DNA of 64,000 nucleotides from Novosphingobium sp. Chol11 (GTDB lineage: Bacteria; Pseudomonadota; Alphaproteobacteria; Sphingomonadales; Sphingomonadaceae), in the NCBI GenBank assembly GCA_945906105.1, contig CAMDQO010000001.1:62001-126000 (forward strand). Direction: 5' to 3'. The position numbers were made by a program, and so were the translations under genes. Within the stretch, counting starts at the first letter, position 1. The number at the start of each line of letters is the position of its first letter. Below, in pieces: positions 16,408-26,500 of this stretch. Below the pieces are notes generated by a model, which was not told the origin of the DNA, did not search any database, and saw only the letters and a list, made by a program, of their open reading frames with translations.

Positions 16408-19095
16408 CTATTTGAGCAGTTTCACCGCGCGGCTTGTCTCTGTCTTGCGGGCATTCTGTAGCAGGCCGCAGCTTTTCACGCGCTCGATAGTGCGTTCCAA
16501 TTCCATTTCAGCGGACTTGCCAGCAAAGCGTGGGCGCAGCTCGCGGGCGAATTCCTCCGCTTGCTCCACCGAGCAGAATCCAGACAATGTCTGCGGCAGG
16601 CGCGCGGCAAAGAATATCCCGCCTGATCCGCCCAGCAGCTCGTCAAGATGGGCCTTCATCCAGCTATAGCCGATGTCACGAGTGCCACCTGAAGTGATCA
16701 CACCGCGCAGCAGGCTCAGCCGTTCGCTGGGGCGCAGGCGCGCATCCTTGGCATCATCCAGCACCCATTTGCCGATGTCCTTGTTTCCGCTCGATCCGAT
16801 TACACCAAGCAGAACCGGGCGAAGCGATGAATCCTGTGATGACAAGGCGCGATCAAACAGCTTGCGCGCTGCCGCTACTCCGTCACGATCAAGCAGTGCC
16901 GAAAAGGTATCGCCGTACCACATCGAATCCAGAGCCGCGTGATCACCGGCCAGGAATTTTCCACCCGCATCCGCCAGCAGCGCGCGCAGCCCCTTGTCCT
17001 TGGCCGTGCCGGTAAGGGCATCAATCACGGATGAGCGGCGCTGGGTGCGTTCAGGATCTTCGCCTGCATAGGCGCCTTCAGCGGGGTTGAAGCCAAGACG
17101 TTTGAACTGCGGGGCATAGAGTTTGCCAACAAATTTGCGGTAAGCAGCCTTGGCTCCCTCATCGAGGAGTCCTGAGCCCGACAGCATTTCCAGACCGCCG
17201 AGAGCAATCCCATTAGCGTTGCTGTCAGGATTGTTCGCCAGTTTCCTTGCCAGAGCTGCCAGTTGGCTGGCGCTGGAACGGCCGGCCAGAAAGCTGGCGC
17301 GCAAGCTGTCATTCAGCGCCAGCGCCTCATTACCTGAAAGCTTGTCAGCCCCGGCAATCAGAGCGTCCCAATCGGCCTTTGGCAGCTCGAAACGGTAATA
17401 GCCGGTGCCGCCTGCATTGGGCATCAGCGCTCCCCGAATACCTTTGGCACCGCGAATGGAAATGGTGCCAGACTTGCTGTCCAGCAGCTGGCAATTGCGC
17501 GTCTTGCCCTGCCGGACGCAAAGCGGAATGCCCCAGCGCGTTTCGGGCGGGGTGGTGCCGAGCCGAGCGTAACGACTTTGTTCAACCTTCCAGCCGCCTT
17601 TGGACCGCGTGAAGCTGACCAGTGGCACACCCTGCTGATCGGTAAAGCTCTGCATGGCGGGAAGGATGCGCGCATCGCCCGAAACCTCGGCCATGGAGCG
17701 GAAGAAATCGGCGCTGGTGGCGTTGCCGTATTTATGCGCGGCCATATAGCTGCGCACCCCGTCGCGGAATTTGGTGTCGCCCATGAAGGCGGCGATCATC
17801 GCAACAACGTGCCCGCCCTTGCCATAAGTGATCGAATCGAAAGCCGCGTCGATCTGGGAATTGGTGGTGATTTTCTGATGGATCGGCCGGCCGGCGACGA
17901 GCGAATCGGTGCTCATCGCGGCAAATCCCTCAGCGGTAGCGCCCGAACCGATGTTGAGATCGGGCCGCCATGCTCCGCCGATGCGATAGCCCATCCAGTT
18001 GGCGAAACTTTCGTTCAGCCAGATATCATCCCACCACGCGGGAGTAACGAGATCGCCGAACCACTGGTGCGCCAGTTCGTGGCTGACAACCATGCCGAAG
18101 GCTTGCTTGCGCGGGATCGGCGATTTCTCATCAAGCACGATCAGGCCATCGGCATAGAGATCGGCTCCGGCATTCTCCATCGCGCCAGGCATGATCGGTG
18201 AAGTGATCTGGTCAAGCTTGGGATAGGGGAACGGCTGGCCGAAATAGTCTTCCAGCAGGGCGACAATGGTCTTGCTGTTCTCCAGCGCATAGCTGAGTTT
18301 TGCCGCATTGGGCTTGGGCGAAATGATCCTCAGCGGCAGCGGCTCCTTGCGCTGCGGCGTGGGCGGCGCCGTGCTTTCGATCACGGCAAATGGCCCGACC
18401 ATCATCGCCACCAGATAGGTCGGCAGCGGCAGGGTTGGGGCAAAACGATGAACTTCTAGGCCGGTTTCCTCGGACTTGGAAACCTGCGGTGCATTGCTCA
18501 CCGCGGTCAGCCCCTTAGGGGTGCGCAGCGTGACGGTGAACGGCGTCTTGAAGCCGGGCTCATCGAATGAGGGAAAGCTGGCGCGGGCGTCGATCGACTG
18601 GTGCTGGGTCCACGAATACCAGTCGTCCGCGACTTTCACCCGGAACATACCGGCAGGTCCGCTGCCAAACGGCGCAGTGTAATCGAAGGCAAAGGCGACA
18701 GGGCCAGCGGGGAGCGGTTCGGCAAAGGTCAGCGCCACTACACCCGAGCCATCAACCTGCTTCCAGGCACCGGCATATTGCTTACCGCCCGCTGTCGCCA
18801 CGGCGCGGGTCACGGCCAGATCATTGCCGTGGAGAAACACGGTGTCACTGGCGGAGTTCATCGCCGCCTCAATCTCGACGCGGCCTGAAAAGTGATCCTT
18901 GGCCGGGTCCACAGTCAGGTCAAGCCGATAGGCCGATGGCGAGACCGCATTCGACAACCGGCCAACCGGGGCCGCCGGAACAGACGGCTGGGCTGCCGCT
19001 GCGGCGGTGGGGGAATTCTGCGCATGAACGGGTACGGCGATGCTCGTGGCAATGGCAATGGCTGCCGCTGTGGCAGCAAGCGGAAATCGGCGCAT
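16408..19095 (-). CDS. M1-family zinc aminopeptidase (aminopeptidase N-like), exported
   Basis: Zinc aminopeptidase removing N-terminal residues from peptides. The start at 19095 is preferred over one 17 codons upstream because GGGAGA precedes it and it opens a signal peptide (MRRFPLAATAAAIAIATSIAVPVHA), giving 895 residues. The exopeptidase motif GAMENAG is near residue 305, the zinc motif HELAHQWFGD near 333, and the third ligand in WLNESFANWM. A C-terminal ERAP1-like helical domain completes the family architecture. It is convergent with the histidine kinase, with 17 bp between stops. Confidence 0.93.
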   Translation of the reverse strand: MRRFPLAATAAAIAIATSIAVPVHAQNSPTAAAAAQPSVPAAPVGRLSNAVSPSAYRLDLTVDPAKDHFSGRVEIEAAMNSASDTVFLHGNDLAVTRAVATAGGKQYAGAWKQVDGSGVVALTFAEPLPAGPVAFAFDYTAPFGSGPAGMFRVKVADDWYSWTQHQSIDARASFPSFDEPGFKTPFTVTLRTPKGLTAVSNAPQVSKSEETGLEVHRFAPTLPLPTYLVAMMVGPFAVIESTAPPTPQRKEPLPLRIISPKPNAAKLSYALENSKTIVALLEDYFGQPFPYPKLDQITSPIMPGAMENAGADLYADGLIVLDEKSPIPRKQAFGMVVSHELAHQWFGDLVTPAWWDDIWLNESFANWMGYRIGGAWRPDLNIGSGATAEGFAAMSTDSLVAGRPIHQKITTNSQIDAAFDSITYGKGGHVVAMIAAFMGDTKFRDGVRSYMAAHKYGNATSADFFRSMAEVSGDARILPAMQSFTDQQGVPLVSFTRSKGGWKVEQSRYARLGTTPPETRWGIPLCVRQGKTRNCQLLDSKSGTISIRGAKGIRGALMPNAGGTGYYRFELPKADWDALIAGADKLSGNEALALNDSLRASFLAGRSSASQLAALARKLANNPDSNANGIALGGLEMLSGSGLLDEGAKAAYRKFVGKLYAPQFKRLGFNPAEGAYAGEDPERTQRRSSVIDALTGTAKDKGLRALLADAGGKFLAGDHAALDSMWYGDTFSALLDRDGVAAARKLFDRALSSQDSSLRPVLLGVIGSSGNKDIGKWVLDDAKDARLRPSERLSLLRGVITSGGTRDIGYSWMKAHLDELLGGSGGIFFAARLPQTLSGFCSVEQAEEFARELRPRFAGKSAEMELERTIERVKSCGLLQNARKTETSRAVKLLK

Positions 19096-19221
19096 GAAGT
19101 CTCCCGAAGGCACATGAAATTTCACTGTGCCCCTTGCATGGCGCATTTGATTACCAATGCAACCTTCGACTAACTGCCATGTGCAACCGACGAACGTCAG
19201 GGCCGAAATAACGCATTGTAG

Positions 19222-20679
19222 TCAGAGACTGATGGCCAATCGCAGTTCCACCACCACGCCAGCGCGCACTACCCTGGCTTTGACGACAGAACCTTCACCC
19301 AGAATTGCCACCAGATCGGCGGCGGTCGCGACAGGTTTGTCGTTGGCTTCGATCAGCAAGTCACCGATCCTGATATCGAGCGCCGCCCCTGCCGAATTGG
19401 TTTCGACAGTCGTGACCGTAACACCTTTGCCGTCATGGCGGGCAGGGTCGCCGGCGGCGAGATCGCGCACCGATATGCCCAGATGCTGCCGTGCCGAGGG
19501 CGACCGCAGTTCCAGAATCGTGCCATTCCGCCAGACCTTGAGCGATTGCACCGGACTGGCCCCGACCATCTTCGCCAGTACTTCCGTGTTCGGGATTGCT
19601 GCACCATTCAATTCGAGAAGATAATCGCCCAGCTTCACATCCATCTTTTCCGCGAGCGAATTGGCCACCACCCGGTCAACCACCACGCCCCGCAGTTCGG
19701 CCAGCCCTGCCTTTGCCGCTTCTTCGGCGGACGGAGCACGCATGCTGATGCCAAGCTTCGGCGGGTTTGCCGCATTGGCTGCCTGCTTTTCACGCTTTGC
19801 CTGTTCATAGGCGACCTGTGCATTCCTGCCGACAACCCGCAGGTCATGCACCACGCCTGCGCGCAGAACCTTGATGGCAAGCTCAGCCTCGGCTTTGTCC
19901 TGCAATGAGGTCCGCGTCACTCTGAGATATTCGGCGAAGGCCATGATCGGAGTCCCGTTGATTTCGGTCAGCACGTCATCAACGCGCAATCCACCGGCTT
20001 CGGCCGGGCTGCCTGCCCATACCGCCGTGATCAGCATGCCGGTTTTCGGCGCCCACTTCAGCCGTCTGGCATCCTTGGACTCGATATTCTTGTACGAAAT
20101 ACCGACCTGGGCATAGGCAAGGACTGCAGGATCGGTCTCGATCGCCAGGGTGATTGCAGCGTCGGCGAACTGCCGGGCCAGGGTGGGCTGCGCGGTCCTG
20201 ACCTCAAGCCGTGTGCCGTCCTTGTATTGAAAGCTCACCCCCCAGTGATTTGTCTTGTTGGGAAGGTATGACAGGTAAATTCCGGAAAGGTTCGCCATGC
20301 CCAGCCAGGCCTGACCGTGCCGGGTCACCGGGACTTGCGAGGTGACGGTCGAGCCTCCGTAATAGGGGACGTAGCGTCCGCCGATCCAGGTTCCGCCATA
20401 GGAAGGCACCCACTGGCTGTTATTCTGCACTGAAGTGGAGGTCGTGGCGACGGCGATTCCCTCGCGGTTGACAACGAACTTGTCGATCTGGGTGCCGTCA
20501 TAGGACACAAAGAACTGCGCAAGGTTAGAGATGGTGCCCGCTGCCTCGGTGAGTGAGCCAACCGGCATGGGCTGGTACCAGACTGTCGATTCAGCCCAGG
20601 TTTCGTCCTTGGCTACAGCGGGTGCAGCGCAAGCCAAGCAGGCCAGCGCCAGCAACAAACGGGACAGAAAGTGCATCAT
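19222..20679 (-). CDS. Exported protein with three PDZ domains and no protease domain
   Basis: A 485-residue protein with a signal peptide (MMHFLSRLLLALACLACAAPAVA) and AGGAGA before the ATG. Residues about 25-185 form an unrecognised N-terminal domain with a Tyr/Gly-rich stretch (VPSYGGTWIGGRYVPYYGG). Three PDZ-like repeats follow, near 190-290 (SPAEAGGLRVDDVLTEING), 308-385 (SLAEKMDVKLGDYLLELNG) and 395-480 (SAGAALDIRIGDLLIEAND). No HtrA Ser-His-Asp triad or S41 domain is present, so this is probably a periplasmic scaffold or adaptor rather than a protease. The substrate is unknown. Confidence 0.8.
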   Translation of the reverse strand: MMHFLSRLLLALACLACAAPAVAKDETWAESTVWYQPMPVGSLTEAAGTISNLAQFFVSYDGTQIDKFVVNREGIAVATTSTSVQNNSQWVPSYGGTWIGGRYVPYYGGSTVTSQVPVTRHGQAWLGMANLSGIYLSYLPNKTNHWGVSFQYKDGTRLEVRTAQPTLARQFADAAITLAIETDPAVLAYAQVGISYKNIESKDARRLKWAPKTGMLITAVWAGSPAEAGGLRVDDVLTEINGTPIMAFAEYLRVTRTSLQDKAEAELAIKVLRAGVVHDLRVVGRNAQVAYEQAKREKQAANAANPPKLGISMRAPSAEEAAKAGLAELRGVVVDRVVANSLAEKMDVKLGDYLLELNGAAIPNTEVLAKMVGASPVQSLKVWRNGTILELRSPSARQHLGISVRDLAAGDPARHDGKGVTVTTVETNSAGAALDIRIGDLLIEANDKPVATAADLVAILGEGSVVKARVVRAGVVVELRLAISL

Positions 20680-20776
20680 CGGGTCTCCTGGCAGACGTTA
20701 ACCTATACATCTGCCCGGCTGGCGCATTGTGCTATGTCAAACCGATGCTAGGCTGCAGATCAGCAGCTGCCTGCTC

Positions 20777-22354
20777 TCAGCGCAGCAGCCCGCCCAGAAT
20801 GCCGCGTGCAAACCTGCCGAGGGCCGCGCCGCCCAACGCAGTGGCGAGGGTTCCACCGATCGCGCTGGCCGCTGAACTCACTGGCGAAGCGCGCGAGGTG
20901 CGGCCCGTCATCTTGGCGGCGATCATCGCCCCCGCCGAGGATGCCACTGCGCCCATCGCGGCCTTGCCCGCCTTTTCCCACATCGACGGCGTCTTGCGTT
21001 CCTGTCCGCGCTGAACTTCCTCGCCTTGCTCCTCCACGACCTGCGCAGCGGCGGCGGCATCAGCGCTTTTCTGCGCCAGAACTTCGGCGGCGCTGTCGCG
21101 ATCAACCTTGGTCTCGTACTTGCCGTCAAACGGACTGATAGACTGCATGATCGCGCGTTCTTTGGGGGTGATCGGGCCAAGGCGCGAGCGCGGCGGGGCG
21201 ATCAGCGTGCGCTGGACAATGCTGGGTGCGCCATCCTCGCCCAGCACCGAAACCAGCGCTTCACCAACGCGCAGCTCGGTGATCACCGTCTCGACATCAA
21301 GATCCTTGTTGATGCGGAAAGTATCCGCCGCTGCCCTGATCGCCTTCTGATCGCGCGGTGTGAACGCGCGCAGCGCATGCTGCACGCGGTTGCCCAGCTG
21401 CCCGGCGATTTTCTCGGGAATGTCGATCGGGTTCTGTGAGACGAAATAGACGCCGATACCTTTGGATCGGACGAGGCGGACAACCTGCTCAACCTTGTCG
21501 ATCATGGCCTGCGGGGCATCGTCTTCGAACAGCAAGTGCGCCTCGTCGAAAAAGAACACCAGCTTGGGCTTATCCGGATCGCCCACTTCAGGCAGCGCCT
21601 CGAACAGTTCGGACAACAGCCACAACAGGAAGGTGGCGTAAAGCTTGGGGCTTTGCATCAGCTTGTCAGCGGCGAGCACGTTGATAATGCCCTTTCCGCT
21701 TTCATCACAGCGGATGAAATCATGGATCTCAAACGCCGGTTCGCCAAAGAAATTATCCGCGCCTTGGGCCTGAAAGGCGAGCAACTGGCGCTGGATTGTG
21801 CCGACGCTGGCGCGTGAGATATTGCCGTAAGTGGTGGCAAGCTGGCTGGCCTGTTCGGCGCAAGTAATCAGCACTTGCTGAAGATCTTCGAAATCGAGCA
21901 GCAGCAGCGCGTTGTCGTCGGCATATTTGAAGGCGATGTTGAGCACGCCTTCCTGCGTTTCATTCAGCCCCATCAACCGTGCCAGCAGCAGCGAACCCAT
22001 TTCGGAAATGGTGGTGCGGATCGGATGGCCCTGTTCGCCATAAAGATCCCAGAACACTGCTGGATTATCGTGATAGGAATAGTCGGCAATGCCGATTTCC
22101 TTGGCACGCGCCTCAAGCACGGCGGCGTGCTTGAAATCATGGCTGCCAGGCATGCAGATACCCGAAAGATCGCCCTTCACATCAGCAAGGAACACCGGCA
22201 CGCCATTGGCCGAGAATTGCTCGGCCATGGTCTGCAAGGTAACGGTCTTGCCGGTGCCGGTTGCCCCCGCCACCAGACCATGGCGGTTCGAGCGCGAGAG
22301 TGGCAGCACCTGCTGTTCGCCGTTCGAGCCAAGCCCGAGAAAAATTCCGTCCAT
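20777..22354 (-). CDS. HerA-like ATPase (DUF853 family)
   Basis: FtsK/HerA-superfamily ATPase of the DUF853 type, with biochemical role poorly defined. Walker A is [15 protein letters not shown] near residue 36, Walker [13 protein letters not shown] in the middle, with an arginine-finger-type region ([30 protein letters not shown]). An upstream GTG (22405) is also possible, but the start at 22354 ([10 protein letters not shown]) has AGGGAG 8 nt ahead, giving 525 residues. The C-terminus is Ala/Gly-rich. No NurA nuclease gene lies beside it, so a classical HerA-NurA end-resection pair is not indicated. Confidence 0.88.
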   Translation of the reverse strand: MDGIFLGLGSNGEQQVLPLSRSNRHGLVAGATGTGKTVTLQTMAEQFSANGVPVFLADVKGDLSGICMPGSHDFKHAAVLEARAKEIGIADYSYHDNPAVFWDLYGEQGHPIRTTISEMGSLLLARLMGLNETQEGVLNIAFKYADDNALLLLDFEDLQQVLITCAEQASQLATTYGNISRASVGTIQRQLLAFQAQGADNFFGEPAFEIHDFIRCDESGKGIINVLAADKLMQSPKLYATFLLWLLSELFEALPEVGDPDKPKLVFFFDEAHLLFEDDAPQAMIDKVEQVVRLVRSKGIGVYFVSQNPIDIPEKIAGQLGNRVQHALRAFTPRDQKAIRAAADTFRINKDLDVETVITELRVGEALVSVLGEDGAPSIVQRTLIAPPRSRLGPITPKERAIMQSISPFDGKYETKVDRDSAAEVLAQKSADAAAAAQVVEEQGEEVQRGQERKTPSMWEKAGKAAMGAVASSAGAMIAAKMTGRTSRASPVSSAASAIGGTLATALGGAALGRFARGILGGLLR

Positions 22355-22460
22355 TGCGACCGCTCCCTGCAGTGATTTCAGGCCAGCCATAAGGGTCATC
22401 GCCACAATCTGCGAGAGGGTTTTTGCATGAATGGCGCGCCGCCGCTAGAAGCGCGCGCTT

Positions 22461-24248
22461 ATGGCTGCCCCATTCATCCTGCTTGACGATGCCCGGCCAG
22501 ACGGGGCGAGCGACGCACGTCTTTATGAAGGGCCGCTGGAGATCGTTGTCGCACGGCGCGCGGACGAAGTGTCGGGGGCGCTGCTTCGAATCGAACAGCT
22601 TCGGCGGGAGGGCCGCCACCTGGCAGGCTGGATAGCTTATGAGGCGGGGCTGGCCCTAGAGCAGCGACTGGCCCCGCTCGCCGATGCGCGCACCGGCGCG
22701 GCCGGGCCGTTGCTGTGGTTTGGAGCCTTTGATGGCTATCAGACGATTCTGGCTGCTGAGGTTCCGGCTTGGCTGGCAGCGCGCGGAGAGGGCGTGGCTT
22801 CGGTCGGGCCGCTCGATCCGGCACTGTCACCGGGCGGCTATGCCCGTGCCTTTGGGGCATTGCAGGAGGCCATAGCTGCGGGCGATATCTATCAGGCGAA
22901 CCTCACCTTCCCGCTCACCGGATCATACCGGGGAGATCCGCTGGCGCTTTATGCCGCGATCCGTCCCGCCGCCGGGGCTGGCTATGGCGGGCTGGTTCAC
23001 GATGGCGCGCAGTGGCTGTTGAGCTTCTCGCCCGAGTTGTTTTTCGCGCTGCAGGGCGATGCGGCCATGGTCAAGCCGATGAAAGGCACGCGGCCCCGTG
23101 GCCGCGATGCGGCAGAAGACGCGCAGCTCGCCGCAGAACTCGCCGTTTCGGACAAGGACCGCGCCGAAAACCTGATGATTGTTGATCTTCTGCGCAATGA
23201 TCTCAGCCGCGTCACTCGGCCAGGTAGCGTCAAGGTTGAGCGGCCCTTCGCGGTCGAGACCTATCCTACCGTTCACCAGATGACGACGACCGTGCGGGCA
23301 GTGTTACAGCCGGAAAGGGGGGTGTTCGATCTGATCGCTGCTCTGTTCCCCTGCGGTTCGATCACCGGTGCGCCCAAGATCCGGGCCATGGAGCTGATAA
23401 ATGCGGCAGAGCGCGATGCACGCGGCGTCTATTGCGGTGCGATCGGCCGGATTGATCCCACTGGTGATGCTGCGTTCAATGTGGCAATCCGCACGCTGCG
23501 GCTCGTTCCGGGGGAAAACGGACACGGGCGCGCGACGCTGGGGGTGGGCTCGGCGATAGTCGCCGATTCGGGAGTACTGTCTGAGTGGCGCGAGTGTCTG
23601 GTAAAAGGGGGTTTCGTGCGCGCATCTGCTGGGGGTTTTGATCTGATCGAGACCATGGCCTTCACGCCCGACAAGGGCATCGTTCTGCTCGAGCTGCACC
23701 TCGAGCGGATGAAGGCGAGTGCAGGCGAGCTGGGCTTTTCCTTTGATCGCCACGCGGTGCGCAATGCCATTCAAGCGCTGTGTTTTGAGGCGGACTTGCC
23801 ATCAAAAGTCCGCCTGTGCCTTGCGCACAGCGGTGCCCATGCGCTGGAGATCAGCGCCATGCCCGACAAGCTTCCCAACCCGGTTCCTTGCGCGGTGCTG
23901 AGACTGCCGGTTGATTCGGGTGATTGGCGGTTGCGTCACAAAACCAGTGACCGCGGCTTTTACACCACCGCCTTTGTGGCGGCACAAACAGTCGGTGCGT
24001 GCGAGGCGGTTCTGCTGCGCGATGACGGCCTGATCACCGAAGGCAGTTTCACCAATCTCTTCGTCAAGCGGAACGGCAAACTGCTCACACCGCCCGCTCG
24101 CCTTGGTCTGCTGCCTGGTGTGCTGCGTCGTTCGCTTATAGAGCAAGGCCTTGCCGAAGAGGCTGAGCTTACCATAGCCGATCTGGGCAGCGAGTTTTTC
24201 ATCGGTAACGCTTTACGCGGGCTGATGCCCGCCAGGCTTTTTGCGTGA
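22461..24248 (+). CDS. pabB-pabC: Aminodeoxychorismate synthase component I fused to aminodeoxychorismate lyase
   Basis: Bifunctional p-aminobenzoate enzyme of the folate pathway. The N-terminal part (about 1-365) is a chorismate-binding PabB domain with PMKGTRPRG, DLLRNDLSRV and the FPCGSITGAPKIRAMELI motif. The C-terminal part (about 375-595) is a class IV PLP aminotransferase-fold PabC domain, with the PLP lysine probably in RHKTSDRGFY and a LRDDGLITEGSFTNLF segment. Such fusions are common in Alphaproteobacteria. The partner glutaminase (PabA) is not in the window. It overlaps the next gene by 4 nt. Confidence 0.92.
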   Translation: MAAPFILLDDARPDGASDARLYEGPLEIVVARRADEVSGALLRIEQLRREGRHLAGWIAYEAGLALEQRLAPLADARTGAAGPLLWFGAFDGYQTILAAEVPAWLAARGEGVASVGPLDPALSPGGYARAFGALQEAIAAGDIYQANLTFPLTGSYRGDPLALYAAIRPAAGAGYGGLVHDGAQWLLSFSPELFFALQGDAAMVKPMKGTRPRGRDAAEDAQLAAELAVSDKDRAENLMIVDLLRNDLSRVTRPGSVKVERPFAVETYPTVHQMTTTVRAVLQPERGVFDLIAALFPCGSITGAPKIRAMELINAAERDARGVYCGAIGRIDPTGDAAFNVAIRTLRLVPGENGHGRATLGVGSAIVADSGVLSEWRECLVKGGFVRASAGGFDLIETMAFTPDKGIVLLELHLERMKASAGELGFSFDRHAVRNAIQALCFEADLPSKVRLCLAHSGAHALEISAMPDKLPNPVPCAVLRLPVDSGDWRLRHKTSDRGFYTTAFVAAQTVGACEAVLLRDDGLITEGSFTNLFVKRNGKLLTPPARLGLLPGVLRRSLIEQGLAEEAELTIADLGSEFFIGNALRGLMPARLFA

Positions 24249-25429
24249 ATACATCGGTTGCCCTGAATCGCATTTCCCCATCACAGACCACTGCGATGAC
24301 CGACCGCGCCACCGAGCTTCGCGCCGAGGGCCGGGATATCATCTCGCTCTCGGTCGGGGAGCCGGACTTCGCCACACCGCCGCACGTCATTGCAGCGGCC
24401 AAGGCGGCGCTTGATGCGGGGGATACGAAATATACGGCAGTTGGCGGCACCGCGCGCTTGAAAGCGGCGGCGGCCCTGCACTTCGCGCGCGATCTTGGCC
24501 TAGACGTCCCGGTTGCCCAAGTGACGGTCAGCGCGGGCGGCAAGCAGGCGATCTTCCATGCCTTGCTCGCCACACTCAATCCGGGTGACGAAGTGCTGAT
24601 CCCTTCGCCGTGGTGGGTGAGTTATCCGGAGATCGTGCGGTTTGCCGGTGCCGAAGTTGTCGCCTTGCCCACCGATGCCGCCGGGGGCTTTCGCATCACT
24701 GCCGCCCAACTGGTCGCCGCAATTACGCCGAAAACGCGCTGGTTGCTGCTTAACAGTCCGGGCAATCCCACCGGTGCGACCTATCCGGCTGAGGAACTGC
24801 GGGCGCTGGGTGAAGTGTTGCGCGCGCATCCCCAAGTGTTGGTGATGAGCGATGATATCTATGCGCCGCTGCGCTATGGTGCAGGCGCTCATGCGACCTT
24901 GGCGGCGGAATGCCCAGACCTTGCGGACCGCGTGCTGACCGTGTCTGGCGTGTCAAAAAGCCATGCGATGACGGGTTTTCGCATTGGCGTTGCCGCCGGC
25001 CCGATATGGTTGATCAAGGCCATGGAAAAGCTGCAATCGCATTCATCGGGCAACCCCTCGTCAATCAGTCAGGCCGCTGCCGTGGCCGCCTTCGAAGGCC
25101 CGCAGGATTTTCTGAATGATTGGTGCGAGCGTTTCCGTGCTAGGCGAGATCTGGTTGTGAGCACGATCAATACGATTCCCGGTCTTTCGACACCGGTGCC
25201 CGACGGCGCGTTCTATTGCATGGTTGATGCGACGCCCTTGATGGCGCGCTTTTGTGCTACACCCGATAAGAATTGGGACGAGGCGCTGGTACTACACCTT
25301 CTCGACCACGGCGTTGCCGTCGTCGCCGCATCGGCCTTCGGCGGCCATAGCGGATTTCGCATCAGCTTCGCCGCCGACGAAGCCAAGTTGAGTGAAGCAA
25401 TGCAGCGCATCGCAAGGGCAGTCTCTTGA
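24245..25429 (+). CDS. Class I/II pyridoxal-phosphate aminotransferase (aspartate aminotransferase-like)
   Basis: A 394-residue fold-type I aminotransferase resembling bacterial Igamma aspartate aminotransferases: the N-terminus reads ISLSVGEPDFATPPHV. Other sites are NSPGNPTGATYP (PLP/substrate Asn), MSDDIYAPLRY, the Schiff-base lysine in VSGVSKSHAMTGFR (about K238), and the substrate-carboxylate arginine in GFRISFA near the C-terminus. Substrate could be aspartate, tyrosine or a related amino acid; sequence alone does not settle this. It sits in an overlapping run with pabBC and an RluA-type gene. Confidence 0.88.
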   Translation: MNTSVALNRISPSQTTAMTDRATELRAEGRDIISLSVGEPDFATPPHVIAAAKAALDAGDTKYTAVGGTARLKAAAALHFARDLGLDVPVAQVTVSAGGKQAIFHALLATLNPGDEVLIPSPWWVSYPEIVRFAGAEVVALPTDAAGGFRITAAQLVAAITPKTRWLLLNSPGNPTGATYPAEELRALGEVLRAHPQVLVMSDDIYAPLRYGAGAHATLAAECPDLADRVLTVSGVSKSHAMTGFRIGVAAGPIWLIKAMEKLQSHSSGNPSSISQAAAVAAFEGPQDFLNDWCERFRARRDLVVSTINTIPGLSTPVPDGAFYCMVDATPLMARFCATPDKNWDEALVLHLLDHGVAVVAASAFGGHSGFRISFAADEAKLSEAMQRIARAVS

Positions 25430-26088
25430 GCCGTTTCCCCATTCTGTTCGAGGACGGCGAAGCACTGGTGATCGACAAGCCTGCTGGCCTGCCGCTCGAT
25501 CGCCCGCGTGCGGGGGGCGAAAGCCTTGCCGATCACCTTGAATCGCTCTGTTTGGGTTTCCAGCGGGTGCCGTTTCCCGTTCACCGGCTTGACCGGGACA
25601 CATCGGGCTGCCTGCTGCTGGCGCGCAACCCCAAGGCACTGAAGCGGTTTTCCGCTGCTTTTGAGGCCCGGCTGGTGGAAAAGCGCTATCTCGGCATCGT
25701 TGCCGGACCGGTTGAGGGTGAGCAGGGTACCATCGAATTATCGCTGACCAAGATCAGCAGCGCCGAGGATGGCTGGCGGATGATCGTCGCCAAAAAGGGT
25801 AAGCCCGCTGTCACGCATTGGCGCAAGATTGCCGAGCATGAGGGCAACACGCTGGTCGAATTCCGCCCCGAAACTGGGCGTACTCACCAGATCCGGATTC
25901 ATGCCGAACACGCTTTCGGCCACGCCCTGCTTGGCGATCCGATCTATGGGGCGGGCGCGCAAGGGGCAGCCAAACGGACCATGCTGCATGCCGCAGGAAT
26001 CACCGTAATGCGCGAGGGCAAGCCGCCAATCGCGGCTGTGGCCCCGATGCCAGCCGATTTCATTGCGCTCGGTTTCAGTGATGGCTGA
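25426..26088 (+). CDS. RluA-family RNA pseudouridine synthase
   Basis: Converts specific uridines in rRNA or tRNA to pseudouridine. The 220-residue protein has the RluA catalytic motif HRLDRDTSGCLLLAR (Asp near residue 54), the Tyr/Lys segment KRYLGIVAG and GRTHQIRIH. No S4 domain precedes the catalytic domain, so it is the short form (RluA/TruC-like); the target base is unknown. It overlaps the aminotransferase by 4 nt and ArfB by 8 nt. Confidence 0.92.
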   Translation: MSRFPILFEDGEALVIDKPAGLPLDRPRAGGESLADHLESLCLGFQRVPFPVHRLDRDTSGCLLLARNPKALKRFSAAFEARLVEKRYLGIVAGPVEGEQGTIELSLTKISSAEDGWRMIVAKKGKPAVTHWRKIAEHEGNTLVEFRPETGRTHQIRIHAEHAFGHALLGDPIYGAGAQGAAKRTMLHAAGITVMREGKPPIAAVAPMPADFIALGFSDG

Positions 26089-26500
26089 GGAGCCCGAGGC
26101 TGTGATTGAACGGGCGCTGGCGCTGCTCAGCGAGAGCTTCATCGCCGCGACCGGCCCAGGCGGGCAGAATGTCAACAAAGTGGCCAGCGCGGTGCAGCTG
26201 CGGCTGGATATCTATGCGCTGCGGCTGGAGCCTGAAGTTTTTGCGCGGCTGAAGCTGCTGGCCGGCAGCCGGTTGACCAGCAAGGGCGAACTGGTGTTCA
26301 CCGCGCGGCGTTTTCGCACGCAAGAAGCCAACCGCTCCGATGCGCGCGAACGGCTGTCAGAACTGATCCGCGATGCCCACAACCTGCCTGAAAAACGCGC
26401 CAAAAGCCGCCTCAACCGGGTTGGCAAGGAGAAGCGGCTGCAGGGCAAGAAATTGCGCGGAACGGTGAAATCGGCACGCGGAAAAGTGCAGATGGATTAG
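26081..26500 (+). CDS. arfB: Alternative ribosome-rescue peptidyl-tRNA hydrolase ArfB
   Basis: Releases nascent chains from ribosomes stalled without a stop codon. It has the class-I release-factor GGQ motif in GPGGQNVNKVASAVQLR (near residue 27) and a basic C-terminal tail (KRLQGKKLRGTVKSARGK) that enters the empty mRNA channel in the family. The start ATG 26081 (MAEEPEAVIERAL) is chosen over 26063 because of fit to family length (139 residues). The stop codon overlaps that of the convergent lipoprotein gene. Confidence 0.93.
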   Translation: MAEEPEAVIERALALLSESFIAATGPGGQNVNKVASAVQLRLDIYALRLEPEVFARLKLLAGSRLTSKGELVFTARRFRTQEANRSDARERLSELIRDAHNLPEKRAKSRLNRVGKEKRLQGKKLRGTVKSARGKVQMD

